DNA from: Gemmatimonadota bacterium
GTDB lineage: Bacteria; Gemmatimonadota; Gemmatimonadetes; Gemmatimonadales; GWC2-71-9
Reading direction: 5' to 3'
Assembly (NCBI GenBank): GCA_016704275.1
Contig: JADJAK010000002.1
Span: forward strand, 248,001-312,000
Length of the DNA stretch: 64,000 nt
Part shown: positions 1-8,768 of the stretch, piece after piece
Position numbering within the stretch: position 1 is the stretch's first letter
Layout: every line of letters begins with the position of its first letter
The notes under the pieces: model-generated
Told to the model about the DNA's origin: nothing
Seen by the model: only the letters and a program-made list of their open reading frames with translations
Databases searched by the model: none
Program-made: the position numbers and the translations under genes

Positions 1-781
1 CGACATTCCGGAAGAGCTTGTTGGCGCCCTTCGCGAAGGCGTGCTGCTCGCGGCGTTCGGCGGTGTACGCCTTCACCACGCGAATCCCTGAGATGCTCTC
101 GACCAGTCGGCCGGTGACCTCGGCGTTGAGCTTGCCGCGCTCGCGGAAGATCGGCCGCAGTCGGGTGAAGGCGTACGCCATGCCGCCGCCGAAGACGACG
201 AGCAGGACGGCGGTCACCGAGGTGAGCCGCCAGTTGAGGATCATCAACCAGGTGAAGGCGACCGCGGCCGTCACGGCCCCGCCGACGAGTTGCACCAGGC
301 CGGTGCCGACCAGGTTGCGGATCCCTTCGGCGTCGCTCATCACGCGCGAGACGAGCTGCCCGGTCTGGGTCGCGTCGAAGGTGCGGATCGGAAGGCGGAC
401 GAGGTGCGACTGCACGGCGCGGCGCATCTCGGTGATGGCGCGCTGCGCCGCGACGCCGAGGATCTGCGAGACGCCGAAGGAGGAGGCGGCCTGCACCACG
501 GTGGCGGCGCCAACGGCGGCGGCCAGCGGCCAGAGCAGCGAGCCGTTGCCGCTGGGGATCACGACGTCGATCAGTTCCTTCGACGACCACGGCAGGACGA
601 AGCCGGCGGCGCGGTTGATCAGCATGAGCACGAAGCCGACGGCCAGGCGTCGGCGGTGGAACCAGAGCAGCTCGCGCGCTTCACGCCACACCACTTCGCT
701 GGAGACCTTCTTCTTCTTGGGCCGCTCGCCGACGTTCGCCGACGTGCCGCGGCCCTTCCCGCCCCGTTCACCCGTGCCCAA
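1..781 (-). CDS. ABC exporter (MsbA-like), N-terminal part, cut by window edge
   Basis: Reading leftward from about 781 the frame stays open to base 1 and encodes the membrane half of a type I ABC exporter. After a basic start (KKKKVSSEVVWREAREL) come hydrophobic segments (AVGFVLMLINRAAGFVLPW, then an Ala-rich helix with VVQAASSF), and near the window edge the family hallmark ESISGIRVVKAYTAERREQ of the second intracellular loop. The ATPase half lies outside the window. The start is uncertain: no ATG is in frame, and TTG at 781 is my choice; the Gly-rich first 25 codons may be non-coding. Family (lipid/multidrug exporter) is clear; the substrate cannot be told. Confidence 0.8.
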   Translation of the reverse strand, partial: MGTGERGGKGRGTSANVGERPKKKKVSSEVVWREARELLWFHRRRLAVGFVLMLINRAAGFVLPWSSKELIDVVIPSGNGSLLWPLAAAVGAATVVQAASSFGVSQILGVAAQRAITEMRRAVQSHLVRLPIRTFDATQTGQLVSRVMSDAEGIRNLVGTGLVQLVGGAVTAAVAFTWLMILNWRLTSVTAVLLVVFGGGMAYAFTRLRPIFRERGKLNAEVTGRLVESISGIRVVKAYTAERREQHAFAKGANKLFRNV

Positions 782-883
782 CCCGCTCGTGCCGCCCCGG
801 AATGCCAGAAAGCCCCCTCGGTTGCCACCCTGTGTCGGCCGGAGAGACCCGGCCGACCAGAATGGTAACCGGAAAGCGGGGGG

Positions 884-1366
884 TCAGGTTCCCCGGGCGA
901 GGGTGGCGAGGGCCGTTTCGATCTCCTTCGCCGCTGCGGCCCGGGGATAGTTGTCGCCGCGCTGGTTGGTCGCGCGCATCCGTTCGATCCCGAGCACCCG
1001 GCCATCGGCCGCCACCCTGACAATCGCCTCGGCCACGCCGTACTTCCCGGCGTCGCCCTGTTCGACCGTGAAGACCAGCACCCACGGCTGGCCGGCACGC
1101 CACTGCTGCGTGGCCGTCCAGGTCACTTCCTTCCCCGGCACGGCGACCAGCGCGACCGGTTGTGACACTCGACGGCCGTTGACGATTCCCTCGGCGCGCG
1201 CCTTCGCCGTCAACGCGTAGTCGTCGTGGTGGTGTTCGCTGTGGATCAGGAAGACCGCCCCCGGTGTCGGCGCGGACTTCCCGTCGACGGCCGTCACGGT
1301 GATCGAGGGGGGGCCGAACGCGAGCGCGGCCGTGGCAAGGAAGATGAAGCGAGCGGCGGTGAGCAT
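884..1366 (-). CDS. Small exported protein of unknown function
   Basis: A 160-residue protein with a clear N-terminal hydrophobic signal (residues 1-17, MLTAARFIFLATAALAFG). The rest is soluble with a His-rich patch HSEHHHDDY around residues 43-51 and beta-rich segments; I recognise no family. It follows the DUF4097-like gene by 15 bases on the same strand, so it may be the last gene of the ECF sigma operon, possibly a target or sensor in the envelope. Function is not assigned. The His/Asp cluster could bind metal, but that is only a guess from composition. Confidence 0.6.
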   Translation of the reverse strand: MLTAARFIFLATAALAFGPPSITVTAVDGKSAPTPGAVFLIHSEHHHDDYALTAKARAEGIVNGRRVSQPVALVAVPGKEVTWTATQQWRAGQPWVLVFTVEQGDAGKYGVAEAIVRVAADGRVLGIERMRATNQRGDNYPRAAAAKEIETALATLARGT

Positions 1367-1381
1367 GGGGACAACTCCGGA

Positions 1382-2257
1382 TCAGGGGTTCTTGGTGACC
1401 TTCCCCCCTTCGATGCCACTCCGGGCCACGACGTTGATCCCTCCCTTGAAGGAGCGACCGACGATGTCGCCAAAGCGGGCATCGCCGAGCCCGAGTCCGT
1501 TGCGCACGATGCCACCCCGCGTCGCCAGATCGAGGCGCGGCAGGGCCGCCCGATCGAGCACCAGCATGATCGATCCGTCGTGGCTCTGCAGATCGAGGCG
1601 GGCGTGCGGGTTCAGGGCGCCGCGCACGGTGATGCTGCCGCCGATGGTCTCGAGCCGACCATCGCCCACCTTCGGACCATCCACCGTGATGTTACCACCG
1701 ACGGTGGTCAGCGTCATGCTGCCCTCGACATCGGTGAGCGTGACCACGCCACCACCGTTGCGAACCCGCAGGGCGCCCTGCATGGCGCTGATGCGCACCG
1801 TGGCGTCGATCGTCTCGACCGTCACGCTGCCACTGGCCTGGCGCACGACGACTTCCCCGGTGACGGTCAACACCTCCAGCGACCCCGTCGTCCCGACCGC
1901 CGTCACGCGGCCTTCGGTCATCTTGATCGCCACGCGCGCCCGGCGGGGCACCCGCACGCGCAAGGTGCCACTCGGCAGCGCCGGGTCGTCGCGCTTGAGC
2001 GCTTCGACGCCGAGCTTGCCGCCACGGCCTCCCTCCCCGACGCCGCCGAAGAACGACGCCCCGCGCGCCGCGGAGCCGCTCACGTCGATGGAGTCGCGAT
2101 CCCATCCTTCCAGCTCGACCTGCCCAGCCGGGAGCCAGATGCGCAGCGCCACCTCGGGCGCCGCGGCCCAGCCGCGCGTGATCGGCGTCTGCGCGCTGGA
2201 CGACGCTGGGGTCGACAGCAGCGAGGCGATGAGGATCGCGAGCAGCGCGCGCCTCAC
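1382..2257 (-). CDS. Exported DUF4097-type beta-repeat protein
   Basis: A 291-residue protein with a signal peptide (residues 1-23, ending SSSAQ) followed by repeated short beta-strand units rich in Gly, Val and Thr (for example GEVVVRQASGSVTVETIDA and GGGVVTLTDVEGSMTLTTV), the pattern of DUF4097/putative adhesin right-handed beta-helix domains. Such proteins are common companions of ECF sigma factor and anti-sigma pairs. Its start overlaps the stop of the upstream probable anti-sigma gene by four bases (ATGA), so translation is probably coupled. A cell-envelope role is inferred from location and fold; no catalytic residues are seen. Confidence 0.72.
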   Translation of the reverse strand: MRRALLAILIASLLSTPASSSAQTPITRGWAAAPEVALRIWLPAGQVELEGWDRDSIDVSGSAARGASFFGGVGEGGRGGKLGVEALKRDDPALPSGTLRVRVPRRARVAIKMTEGRVTAVGTTGSLEVLTVTGEVVVRQASGSVTVETIDATVRISAMQGALRVRNGGGVVTLTDVEGSMTLTTVGGNITVDGPKVGDGRLETIGGSITVRGALNPHARLDLQSHDGSIMLVLDRAALPRLDLATRGGIVRNGLGLGDARFGDIVGRSFKGGINVVARSGIEGGKVTKNP

Positions 2258-2658
2258 GACGCCGCCTCGCGAATCATCCGCTGCAGTCGCTCACGGCGGT
2301 CCTGGATTGCCGCGAGCGCCGCACCGAGGTCGGCGTCGTCGGGCGTCGCGGTGAGGGCACTCCGCAATTCTCCTTCGGCACGGTCGAGCGCCTCGAACGC
2401 CGGCTGGGCGCGCTCGGCGGCGAGCAGGATGCTGGCGCCGCCGGGCACGTCCGAGGCGCGCTTCTGCCGGGGCGTGAGGCTGGTCCCGATGATGGCGACG
2501 AGCGAGGCCGCGATGGCGAGGCCGCCGATCCGCTTCCACCGGCGCGTGCGGCGCGTCCGCGCGACGGCCGCGAGCGTGCGCCCGCGCAGTGCGGCCGGTG
2601 GTGGCAGCTCCGCCGGCAGTTGCTCGGAGAGTGGTGGCTCGAACGAGTCGTCGATCAT
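2254..2658 (-). CDS. Membrane-anchored probable anti-sigma factor
   Basis: A 134-residue protein with a short cytoplasmic N-terminus, basic residues (RTRRTRRWKR) before one transmembrane helix at about residues 44-62, and an extracytoplasmic Ala/Glu-rich helical C-terminus. It lacks the HxxxCxxC zinc motif of classical ZAS anti-sigma factors. Its start overlaps the ECF sigma gene stop by four bases, which with the single TM topology is the basis for calling it the cognate anti-sigma factor. This is context-based; it could be another small membrane partner of the operon. Confidence 0.6.
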   Translation of the reverse strand: MIDDSFEPPLSEQLPAELPPPAALRGRTLAAVARTRRTRRWKRIGGLAIAASLVAIIGTSLTPRQKRASDVPGGASILLAAERAQPAFEALDRAEGELRSALTATPDDADLGAALAAIQDRRERLQRMIREAAS

Positions 2659-3275
2659 TGCAGCATTCCTCGCAGCAGTCGCCGCGCGCGAAAGAGGTGC
2701 GCCTTGGAGGTGCCCTCGGCAATTCCCAGCAACTGGCCGATCTCGCCGTGCTGGTACCCCTCGACATCATGCAGGACAAACACCGCACGCGCCCCCGCCG
2801 GCAACCGCGCCACGGCGCCTTCCAGATCGATCTGCAGCGCCCGATCGTGATGTGGCGCCTCGGCGTCCGGTCCGCTCACGGCGATCCCCGCGAGGTCGGC
2901 GGTGATCGCCACCCGCAGGCGACGGCGCTTCCCGGCGCGGGCCTGTTCGAACACGGTGTTCACCGCCAACCGATGCAACCAGGTGGTGAAGGCGCTCTCG
3001 CCGCGGAATGAGCCGAGTCGCTCCCAGAGCCGCACGAAGACGTCCTGCACCAGCTCCTCGGCCGACGCCGGGTCGGCGCTCAGCCGGAGGCAGAGCGCAA
3101 AGACGCGCCCGACGTGGGCGTCGTAGAGGGCCGCGAAGGCGGCATCATCGCCGCGTTGGGCGGCGTCGACCAGCGGCTCGATCAGCAACTCGCGGCGCGG
3201 AAGGGGGAGGCCATCACCGACTGAGATGCCGGCGGGGTCGCTGGAGTTTACTCTCGCGTTGCACGGTTGGAACAC
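2655..3275 (-). CDS. ECF-family RNA polymerase sigma factor
   Basis: A 206-residue sigma-70 family ECF protein. Region 2 is evident at residues about 36-105 (AAFAALYDAHVGRVFALCLR, then AEELVQDVFVRLWERLGSFR and TTWLHRLAVNTVFEQAR), and region 4 at about 150-204 (LPAGARAVFVLHDVEGYQH, then GIAEGTSKAHLFRARRLLRG). It is the first gene of a leftward operon with tight ATGA overlaps to the probable anti-sigma gene. The annotated start is GTG at 3275; the first about 30 residues do not match the family, so a start nearer ELLIEPLVDAAQRGD is possible. Envelope stress control is inferred from the exported neighbours. Confidence 0.88.
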   Translation of the reverse strand: MFQPCNARVNSSDPAGISVGDGLPLPRRELLIEPLVDAAQRGDDAAFAALYDAHVGRVFALCLRLSADPASAEELVQDVFVRLWERLGSFRGESAFTTWLHRLAVNTVFEQARAGKRRRLRVAITADLAGIAVSGPDAEAPHHDRALQIDLEGAVARLPAGARAVFVLHDVEGYQHGEIGQLLGIAEGTSKAHLFRARRLLRGMLQ

Positions 3276-3371
3276 CGCCCTGGCGCGGATGCCACCATAT
3301 TCCAGTCATTCCGGGGCGCGCACCGCCCGTCGCCCCGGTGCATGATCGGCGGTCCCAGAGTGAGGTGTCCC

Positions 3372-3692
3372 ATGGGTGTGTTTGACGAACTGGACGAAAA
3401 GGCAAAGGAGCTGGCCGCGAAGGCGAAGGCCGCCCTGGAGAACAAGGACGAGTTCCTGGCGAAGGCCCGTGAGCGGATGGACAGCGCCATCGCCGATGCC
3501 AAGGAAGAGTTGGAAGAGTTCAAGGGCGAGGCCAAGGAGGAGCTTCAGGAGTTCCGCGCCAAGGTGGCCGACTTCCTGGATCGCGACGGGGCGCCAGCGG
3601 CCCCGGCGGCTCCGGCGGCACCCGACGCACCGCCCGCCCCCCCGGTCGATCCGCCTGCCGCGCCCGCGGCGGACGCCCCGCCGGCCGCCTAG
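3372..3692 (+). CDS. Small amphipathic Ala/Glu/Lys helical protein
   Basis: A 106-residue protein. Residues 1-75 are one long charged helix with Lys/Glu/Ala periodicity (starting MGVFDELDEKAKELAAKAK), and the C-terminal about 35 residues are an Ala/Pro/Asp tail. No signal peptide is seen. The opening resembles MT0933/Rv0909-like antitoxin and YtxH/apolipoprotein-like helices, but low-complexity helices align easily, so I do not assign a function. The start is the ATG at 3372; upstream in-frame codons look non-coding. It is transcribed divergently from the ECF sigma gene. Confidence 0.6.
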   Translation: MGVFDELDEKAKELAAKAKAALENKDEFLAKARERMDSAIADAKEELEEFKGEAKEELQEFRAKVADFLDRDGAPAAPAAPAAPDAPPAPPVDPPAAPAADAPPAA

Positions 3693-3855
3693 CCCCACCC
3701 CGCCCCGAGACCAGCGCCACCGGCTGGTTTCGGGGCTGTTGTCCCCCTCCCCGTCTCGCTCCGCAACCTTCCCCCGGTGCCAGCGTACCAAGGCCGTGGT
3801 GCGACAGGGCGCTCCCGCCCTGGCCGTGCCGACGGACCCGATAACGGAACGCGAC

Positions 3856-6800
3856 ATGTCGCTTCGCTCATTCGCACGATTCGCGAGTTCCCTCGCCAGC
3901 TTGCTGTTGCTGGTGGGACTCGCCGCCCGCCCCCTGGCCGCCCAGAGCACGGTGGACTGGATCACCGGCTCGGTCGTTGATGGCACCGGCAAGCCGGTCA
4001 TCGGCGCCACCATCGAGGCCTACAGCATCGAACTCGACGTCACCAAGAAGGCGACGGCGAACGACAAGGGACGCTTCTCGATTCCGTTCAACGACGGTGG
4101 CGGTCGCTACCGCGTGACGGTGCGCGCGATCGGCAAGACGCCGTTCATCACCAACGTGTCGCGCCAGGAAGACGACGACCGGATCGTGCTGAACGTCAAG
4201 CTCGGTGACCGTCCGCAGGTCCTCACCGACATTCGCACGCAGACGGTGCGCGCCCAGGGCGACCAGAACGAGCGGCCGACGCCGGGCAGCACCGAGCGGA
4301 ACGTCGATGCCGGGCAGATGGCCCGCCTCCCGATCGATGCCTCCGACCTCGCCGCCCTGGCGCAGCTGGTGCCGGGCGTGATCGTGACGGCCGGCAGCGA
4401 CTCGAGCGCGACGACCTTCCAGGTCGCCGGCCAGAACGGCGCGTCCAACAACATCGTCGTCGACGGCACCTCGAACGGCGGCGCGCTCCCGGCCGACGGC
4501 ATCCGCGGCACCCGCGTCATCACCAACACCTTCGACGTCTCGCGCGGCCAGTTCTCCGGCGGCCAGGTCTCGGCGACGACCCGCGGCGGCAGCAACCGGC
4601 AGCAGGGCTCGATCAGCGGCAACTTCCGCGATCGCAACCTGGCGTTCGGCAGCGCGACGGACAACGTCTTCACGTCGGGCCAGACCTCGCAGCAGGTCGG
4701 CGCCGGCTTCGGTGGCGCGCTCCGGAAGGACAAGCTCTTCCTCTTCGGCTCGTTCAACGTCAATCGCGCCGTGAATCCGATGGCGTCGCTTGACCGCGCC
4801 GATGCCACGACGCTGCTTCGCCTCGGCGCCTCGCCGGACTCGGTGGCGCGCTTCATCTCGCTGGTCGGCGCGACCGGCCTGACGAGCCGCGTCGGCACCG
4901 TCGACCCGAACCGCACCCAGGACCGCTTCAGCGGCTCGCTGCGCTTCGACTGGAACGTCGCCGACCGCCAGATCCTCACGGTTCGTGGCGACCTGAACAC
5001 CACGACGTCCGACCCGACCCGCGTCGGGCAGACGCAGCTGCCGCAGGTCGGTGGCAACCAGAGCAACAATGGCGGCGGCGTGCAGGTCTCGCTCGTCTCG
5101 CGCCCGACCGTGGATCTCTCGAACGAGTTCCGCGCCTACGGCTCGATCAGCAACGCCGAGTCGACGCCGTTCCTGTATGTCCCGGTCGGCCGGGTGCAGA
5201 ACCAGTCGACGCTGGATGACGGCGGCATCGCCACGACCTCCTTCGGCTTCGGCGGCAATTCCGGTCTCCCGACGACCAACAAGACCAAGTCGCTCGAGCT
5301 CACCAACACGATTTCGTACTTCGCCGCTGGTGGCGCACACCGCTTCCAGCTCGGCGCGCTGCTGAACATGCAGAGCTTCACGGCGAACAACACCAACAAC
5401 CAGTACGGCAGCTACAGCTACAACTCGCTGGCCGACTTCGCGGCGAACGTCCCGGCGACCTTCAGCCGCACGCTGCAGCCGGTCGTGCGCGACGGCTCGT
5501 CGCTGAACTCGGCGCTCTTCCTGAGCGACGTGTGGCGCAAGGGGCCGAACCTGCAGTTCACGATCGGCGGCCGCCTGGAGTACTCGAAGTTCGGCGGCGC
5601 CCCGGCGCGGAACACCGATGCGGAAGCGAAGTTCGGCGTCCGGACCGACCTGCTCCCGACCGAGACCTACTTCACCCCGCGCTTCGGCTTCTCGTGGACG
5701 ATCCCGGCGGCCGAGCAGCAGGGCTTCGGCCAGCGCGGCTTCGCGCCGCCGGCCGTCGTGCTCCGTGGCGGCGTCGGTGTCTTCCGCGGCACGATGTCGA
5801 GCACCCTGCCGAGCACGGCGCAGGCGCAGGCCGGCTTCAGCACCACCGAGGCGCAGCTCGTCTGCGTCGGCGCCGCGGTGCCGATCCCGGACTGGAACAA
5901 CTTCGCGACCAACCCGTCGACGATTCCGACGCAGTGCCTCAACAACCAGAACACCCCGGTCATTGCGGGTCGCCCGTCGGTCACCACGTATGACGAGGGC
6001 TACGGCGCCGCGAAGACCATCCGCGCCAACCTCGGCGCGACGCGCCGCCTCACCCCGATGTTCACGCTGACGCTCGACGCCTCGTACGTGAAGGGCATCG
6101 GCCAGTCGGCGTCGCGTGACCTGAACCTGAACCTCGGCACGCCGTTCCTGCTGGCGAACGAGGGCAACCGGCCGGTCTACATCAATCCGTCGCTGATCGT
6201 GCCGACGACGGGCGCGATCCCGTTCACGTCGACCCGGAAGGATGCCGGCTACGGCTCGGTCAACCAGGTCTTCAGCGGCCTCGAGAACGAGACGAAGCAG
6301 ATCACCGCCTCGATGAACTGGTTCAATACCCGCGGCTCGACGCTGTCGGCCAACTACACCATGCAGTTCGCGCGCGACCAGGCGGTGGTGGCGGCGGGTT
6401 CGGCGGCGGCGGCGGCAACCTGACCCCGGGCGATCCGAACGCCTTCCTGTGGGCGCGGTCGTCGAACGAGCGGCGTCACAACATCCAGCTGAACTTCACC
6501 AAGGTCTTCTCGCCGACGTTCGAGCTGACCGCGATCGGCAGCATGGCGTCGGGCTCGCGCTACTCGCCGGTGGTCGGCAGCGACATCAACGGCGACGGGT
6601 CGCGCAATGACCTGGCGTACGTCTTCAACCCGGCCAATGCCAACGATCCGGTCCTGGCCGCGGCGATGGATGACCTGCTCAAGAACGGCTCGAAGGGCGC
6701 CAAGGCCTGTCTGGCGTCGCAGGTCGGCAAGGTCGCCGAGCGCAACAGCTGCATCGGGCCGTGGTCGCCGTCGCTCAACCTGCAGGTGAACCTGAAGCCG

Positions 6801-7565
6801 GGGATGTTCCAGAACCGGTTGACGATCTCGTTCGCGACGATCAACCTGCTGGGCGGGCTGGACGAGCTGTTCAACGGCGCGGACAACCTGAAGGGCTGGG
6901 GCGGCTTCGCGCGCCCGGACGGCACGCTGCTCGCCGTCACCGGCTTCGATCCGTCGACCAACCGCTACCAGTACACCGTCAACAGCCGCTTCGGCGCGAC
7001 GGGTGGCGGCGCCACGGCCGTCCGCTCGCCGTTCCAGGTCGGCGTGAACATGCGCTACATCATCGGCTTCGATCAGCGCCGCGAGATGCAGCGGATGGCG
7101 TTCGGTCAGGGCAACGCCGCGGCCGGCGCGGCAAGCGGCACGACGTTCGTGCAGCAGATGCTGGCCAACCTCCCGTTCAACGCGGCGCAGGTCGCCATCG
7201 AGCGGAAGGATTCGCTGGCGCTGGCGCCGAAGCAGATCGCCGAGTTGCAGGCCTTCATCGACTCGACGAACAACGCGCTGCAGCCGCTGGTCGCCACGCT
7301 GGAAGAAGCGGCGAAGACCGCCAACGGCAACACGCAGGCGCTCTTCCCGCAGCTCGCCCCGATCTTCGAGGCCTTCCAGGGCACCCAGATCAAGGCGATC
7401 GAGCTGACCAAGAAGGTGCTGACCGACGTGCAGTGGTCGCTGATGCCGGAAAGCGCCAAGCAGCCGGTCGGGATCAACCGGCTGATGCAGCCGGGGGGAG
7501 CGGCGCCTGCGGGTGGCGCGGCGCCGGGCCGTCCCGCCGGCGGCACGCGGGGCGGCGGCGAGTAA
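3856..7565 (+). CDS. SusC/RagA-like TonB-dependent receptor, frameshifted near 6381-6418
   Basis: An outer-membrane receptor of about 1235 residues. It has a signal peptide (residues 1-32, ending LAAQS), a carboxypeptidase-regulatory-like beta-sandwich (about 33-115, GSVVDGTGKPVIGATIEAY), a TonB plug (about 130-270, NNIVVDGTSNGGALP and GGQVSATTRGGSNRQ) and a long barrel of alternating polar/aromatic strands. The first frame stops at 6421, but the protein clearly continues one frame back: GGC GGT GGT GGC becomes readable from 6381 and runs through NLTPGDPNAFLWARSSNERR to the stop at 7565. One G is missing in the G-rich run compared with an intact gene: sequencing error, strain mutation or phase variation. 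ATG 3856 begins the signal peptide. Substrate is unknown. Confidence 0.82.
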
Positions 7566-7588
7566 CCCTCGCCCTGCCCGACACGCTG

Positions 7589-7622
7589 AAGGGGCCCCCA
7601 CCCGGGGGCCCCTTTAGTTTTC
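7589..7622 (+). terminator. Rho-independent terminator after the TonB-dependent receptor
   Basis: A perfect 11-bp stem (AAGGGGCCCCC / GGGGGCCCCTT) with a four-base loop ACCC, followed by TTTAGTTTT. It lies 23 bases after the receptor stop and ends just before the DUF983 start, so the DUF983 gene probably has a promoter that overlaps or follows it, or depends on read-through. Confidence 0.85.
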
Positions 7623-7626
7623 CGTC

Positions 7627-7977
7627 ATGCTGAGCCCCTTCCTCCGCGCCCTCCGCCTCCGCTGCCCCAAGTGCGGCAGCGGTGGCATCCTCCGTCACTG
7701 GTTCGCCCTGGTCCCGGCCTGCCCCCGCTGCGGGCTGGCCTTCGACCGCGGCGAGTCGGGTTATCAGGTGGGGTCGTACCTGGTGGCGATGATCGCGATC
7801 GAACTGCTGTTCGTCGGGTTGCTGGCCGCGATCCTGGTGGCCACCTGGCCCGACCCGCCCTGGCAGCTGCTCCAGTGGGGCGGCCCGGCGTTGATGGCGC
7901 TGGGGCCCCTGCTGCTCTTCCCGTTCACCAAGACGCTCTACCTCGCCTTCGACCTGACCTTCCGGCGCGAATTGTAA
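7627..7977 (+). CDS. DUF983 family zinc-ribbon membrane protein
   Basis: A 116-residue protein with two CxxC pairs near the N-terminus (LRCPKCGSGG at 12-21 and ACPRCGLAF at 34-42), then GESGYQVGSY and two transmembrane helices (about 50-70 and 82-103). This is the DUF983 arrangement. The family is of unknown function and often sits near respiratory or lipid genes. The start ATG lies at the end of the preceding terminator. Metal binding by the four cysteines is expected from the motif, not shown. Confidence 0.85.
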   Translation: MLSPFLRALRLRCPKCGSGGILRHWFALVPACPRCGLAFDRGESGYQVGSYLVAMIAIELLFVGLLAAILVATWPDPPWQLLQWGGPALMALGPLLLFPFTKTLYLAFDLTFRREL

Positions 7978-7989
7978 CGCTGGACGCAA

Positions 7990-8015
7990 AAGGGGCGACC
8001 GACTGGTCGCCCCTT
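7990..8015. terminator. Bidirectional terminator between DUF983 and efp
   Basis: A perfect 11-bp stem (AAGGGGCGACC / GGTCGCCCCTT) with loop GACT, between two convergent genes. On the minus strand it is followed by TTTTGCG, on the plus strand by only TTGGG. It can serve efp best. It shares its stem word with the next repeat. Confidence 0.75.
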
Positions 8016-8038
8016 GGGTCTGGCGCATCCACACAACC

Positions 8039-8071
8039 GGGCGACCCAGGGCTCGCCCCTACAGGTCGCCC
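8039..8071. repeat. Second GGGCGACC/GGTCGCCC inverted repeat
   Basis: GGGCGACC at 8039-8046 and GGTCGCCC at 8064-8071 form an 8-bp stem, with a further GCTCGCCCCTAC word between them. Together with the hairpin at 7990-8015 it gives several copies of one word within about 80 bases, like an extragenic palindromic repeat family. It ends five bases from the efp stop codon. Confidence 0.55.
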
Positions 8072-8075
8072 TACG

Positions 8076-8633
8076 TCATTTCACGCGCTCGATGTAGGCG
8101 CGCTCGCGCGGATTGACCCGCACCCGCTCGCCCTGCTCCACGAATTCGGGGACGTTGATGGTCACGCCGTTGCTCAGCGTCGCCGGCTTGCTGCTCGACG
8201 ACTTGGTCGCGGTCTTCATGGCCGGCGCCGTCTCGACGATCTCGAGTTCCATCGACGACGGCAGCTTGAACGAGATCGGCTTCCCCTCGAGCCACACCGC
8301 CTCGAAGCGCATCTCGGCCTGCATCCACGCCGCGTCATCGCCCACCATCTCGGGGTCGAGGGTGAACTGCTCGTAGGTGTCGGCATCCATGACGTGCACA
8401 CCATTGCCGTCGGCGTAGAGGACCTGCATCTCCTTCGTGTCGAGCCGCGCTTCCTCGACCGTCTCGGTCGCGCTGTAGCGATGGTCCAGCGACATCCCGT
8501 TGTTGAGATTGCGCAGGCGCACCTGGACGAAGGCGCGGAGGTTGCCCGGCGTGCGGTGCGTGAAGTCCATCACGAGGTGCGGCTTCCCCTCGTAGTAGAT
8601 CACGGTGCCCTTGCGGATGTCGTTCGCTTTCAT
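8076..8633 (-). CDS. efp: Translation elongation factor P
   Basis: A 185-residue EF-P with the three-domain length of the family. It opens MKANDIRKGTVIYYEGKPH (KOW-like domain I), contains VRLRNLNNGMSLDHRY and ends in the OB-fold signature GVTINVPEFVEQGERVRV near residues 156-173. EF-P relieves ribosome stalling at polyproline. The tip loop reads PGNLRAF where Escherichia coli has PGKGQAF, so the modified Lys34 position is Asn31 here. The start is ATG 8633; the frame upstream is open but lacks family similarity. It stands alone on this strand, with terminator hairpins downstream. Confidence 0.95.
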   Translation of the reverse strand: MKANDIRKGTVIYYEGKPHLVMDFTHRTPGNLRAFVQVRLRNLNNGMSLDHRYSATETVEEARLDTKEMQVLYADGNGVHVMDADTYEQFTLDPEMVGDDAAWMQAEMRFEAVWLEGKPISFKLPSSMELEIVETAPAMKTATKSSSSKPATLSNGVTINVPEFVEQGERVRVNPRERAYIERVK

Positions 8634-8768
8634 GGCCACTCTCGGAAGTGATCGATTGCCGGCAGGACCCGTCCCCGCCGGCCAGCGCGAGAAGATAATC
8701 GCCCGAAACACTCCGGGGGGAGCCACGACGGCCTCCCCCTGGACGTCCGAGTGCCCCATGCCGTGGCG

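Noticed and set aside
3837..3844. CCCGATAA like a sigma-28 -10 element just before the TonB-dependent receptor
   Set aside because: It lies only 12 bases from the ATG and has no matching TCAGACT-type -35 at the right distance; probably chance.
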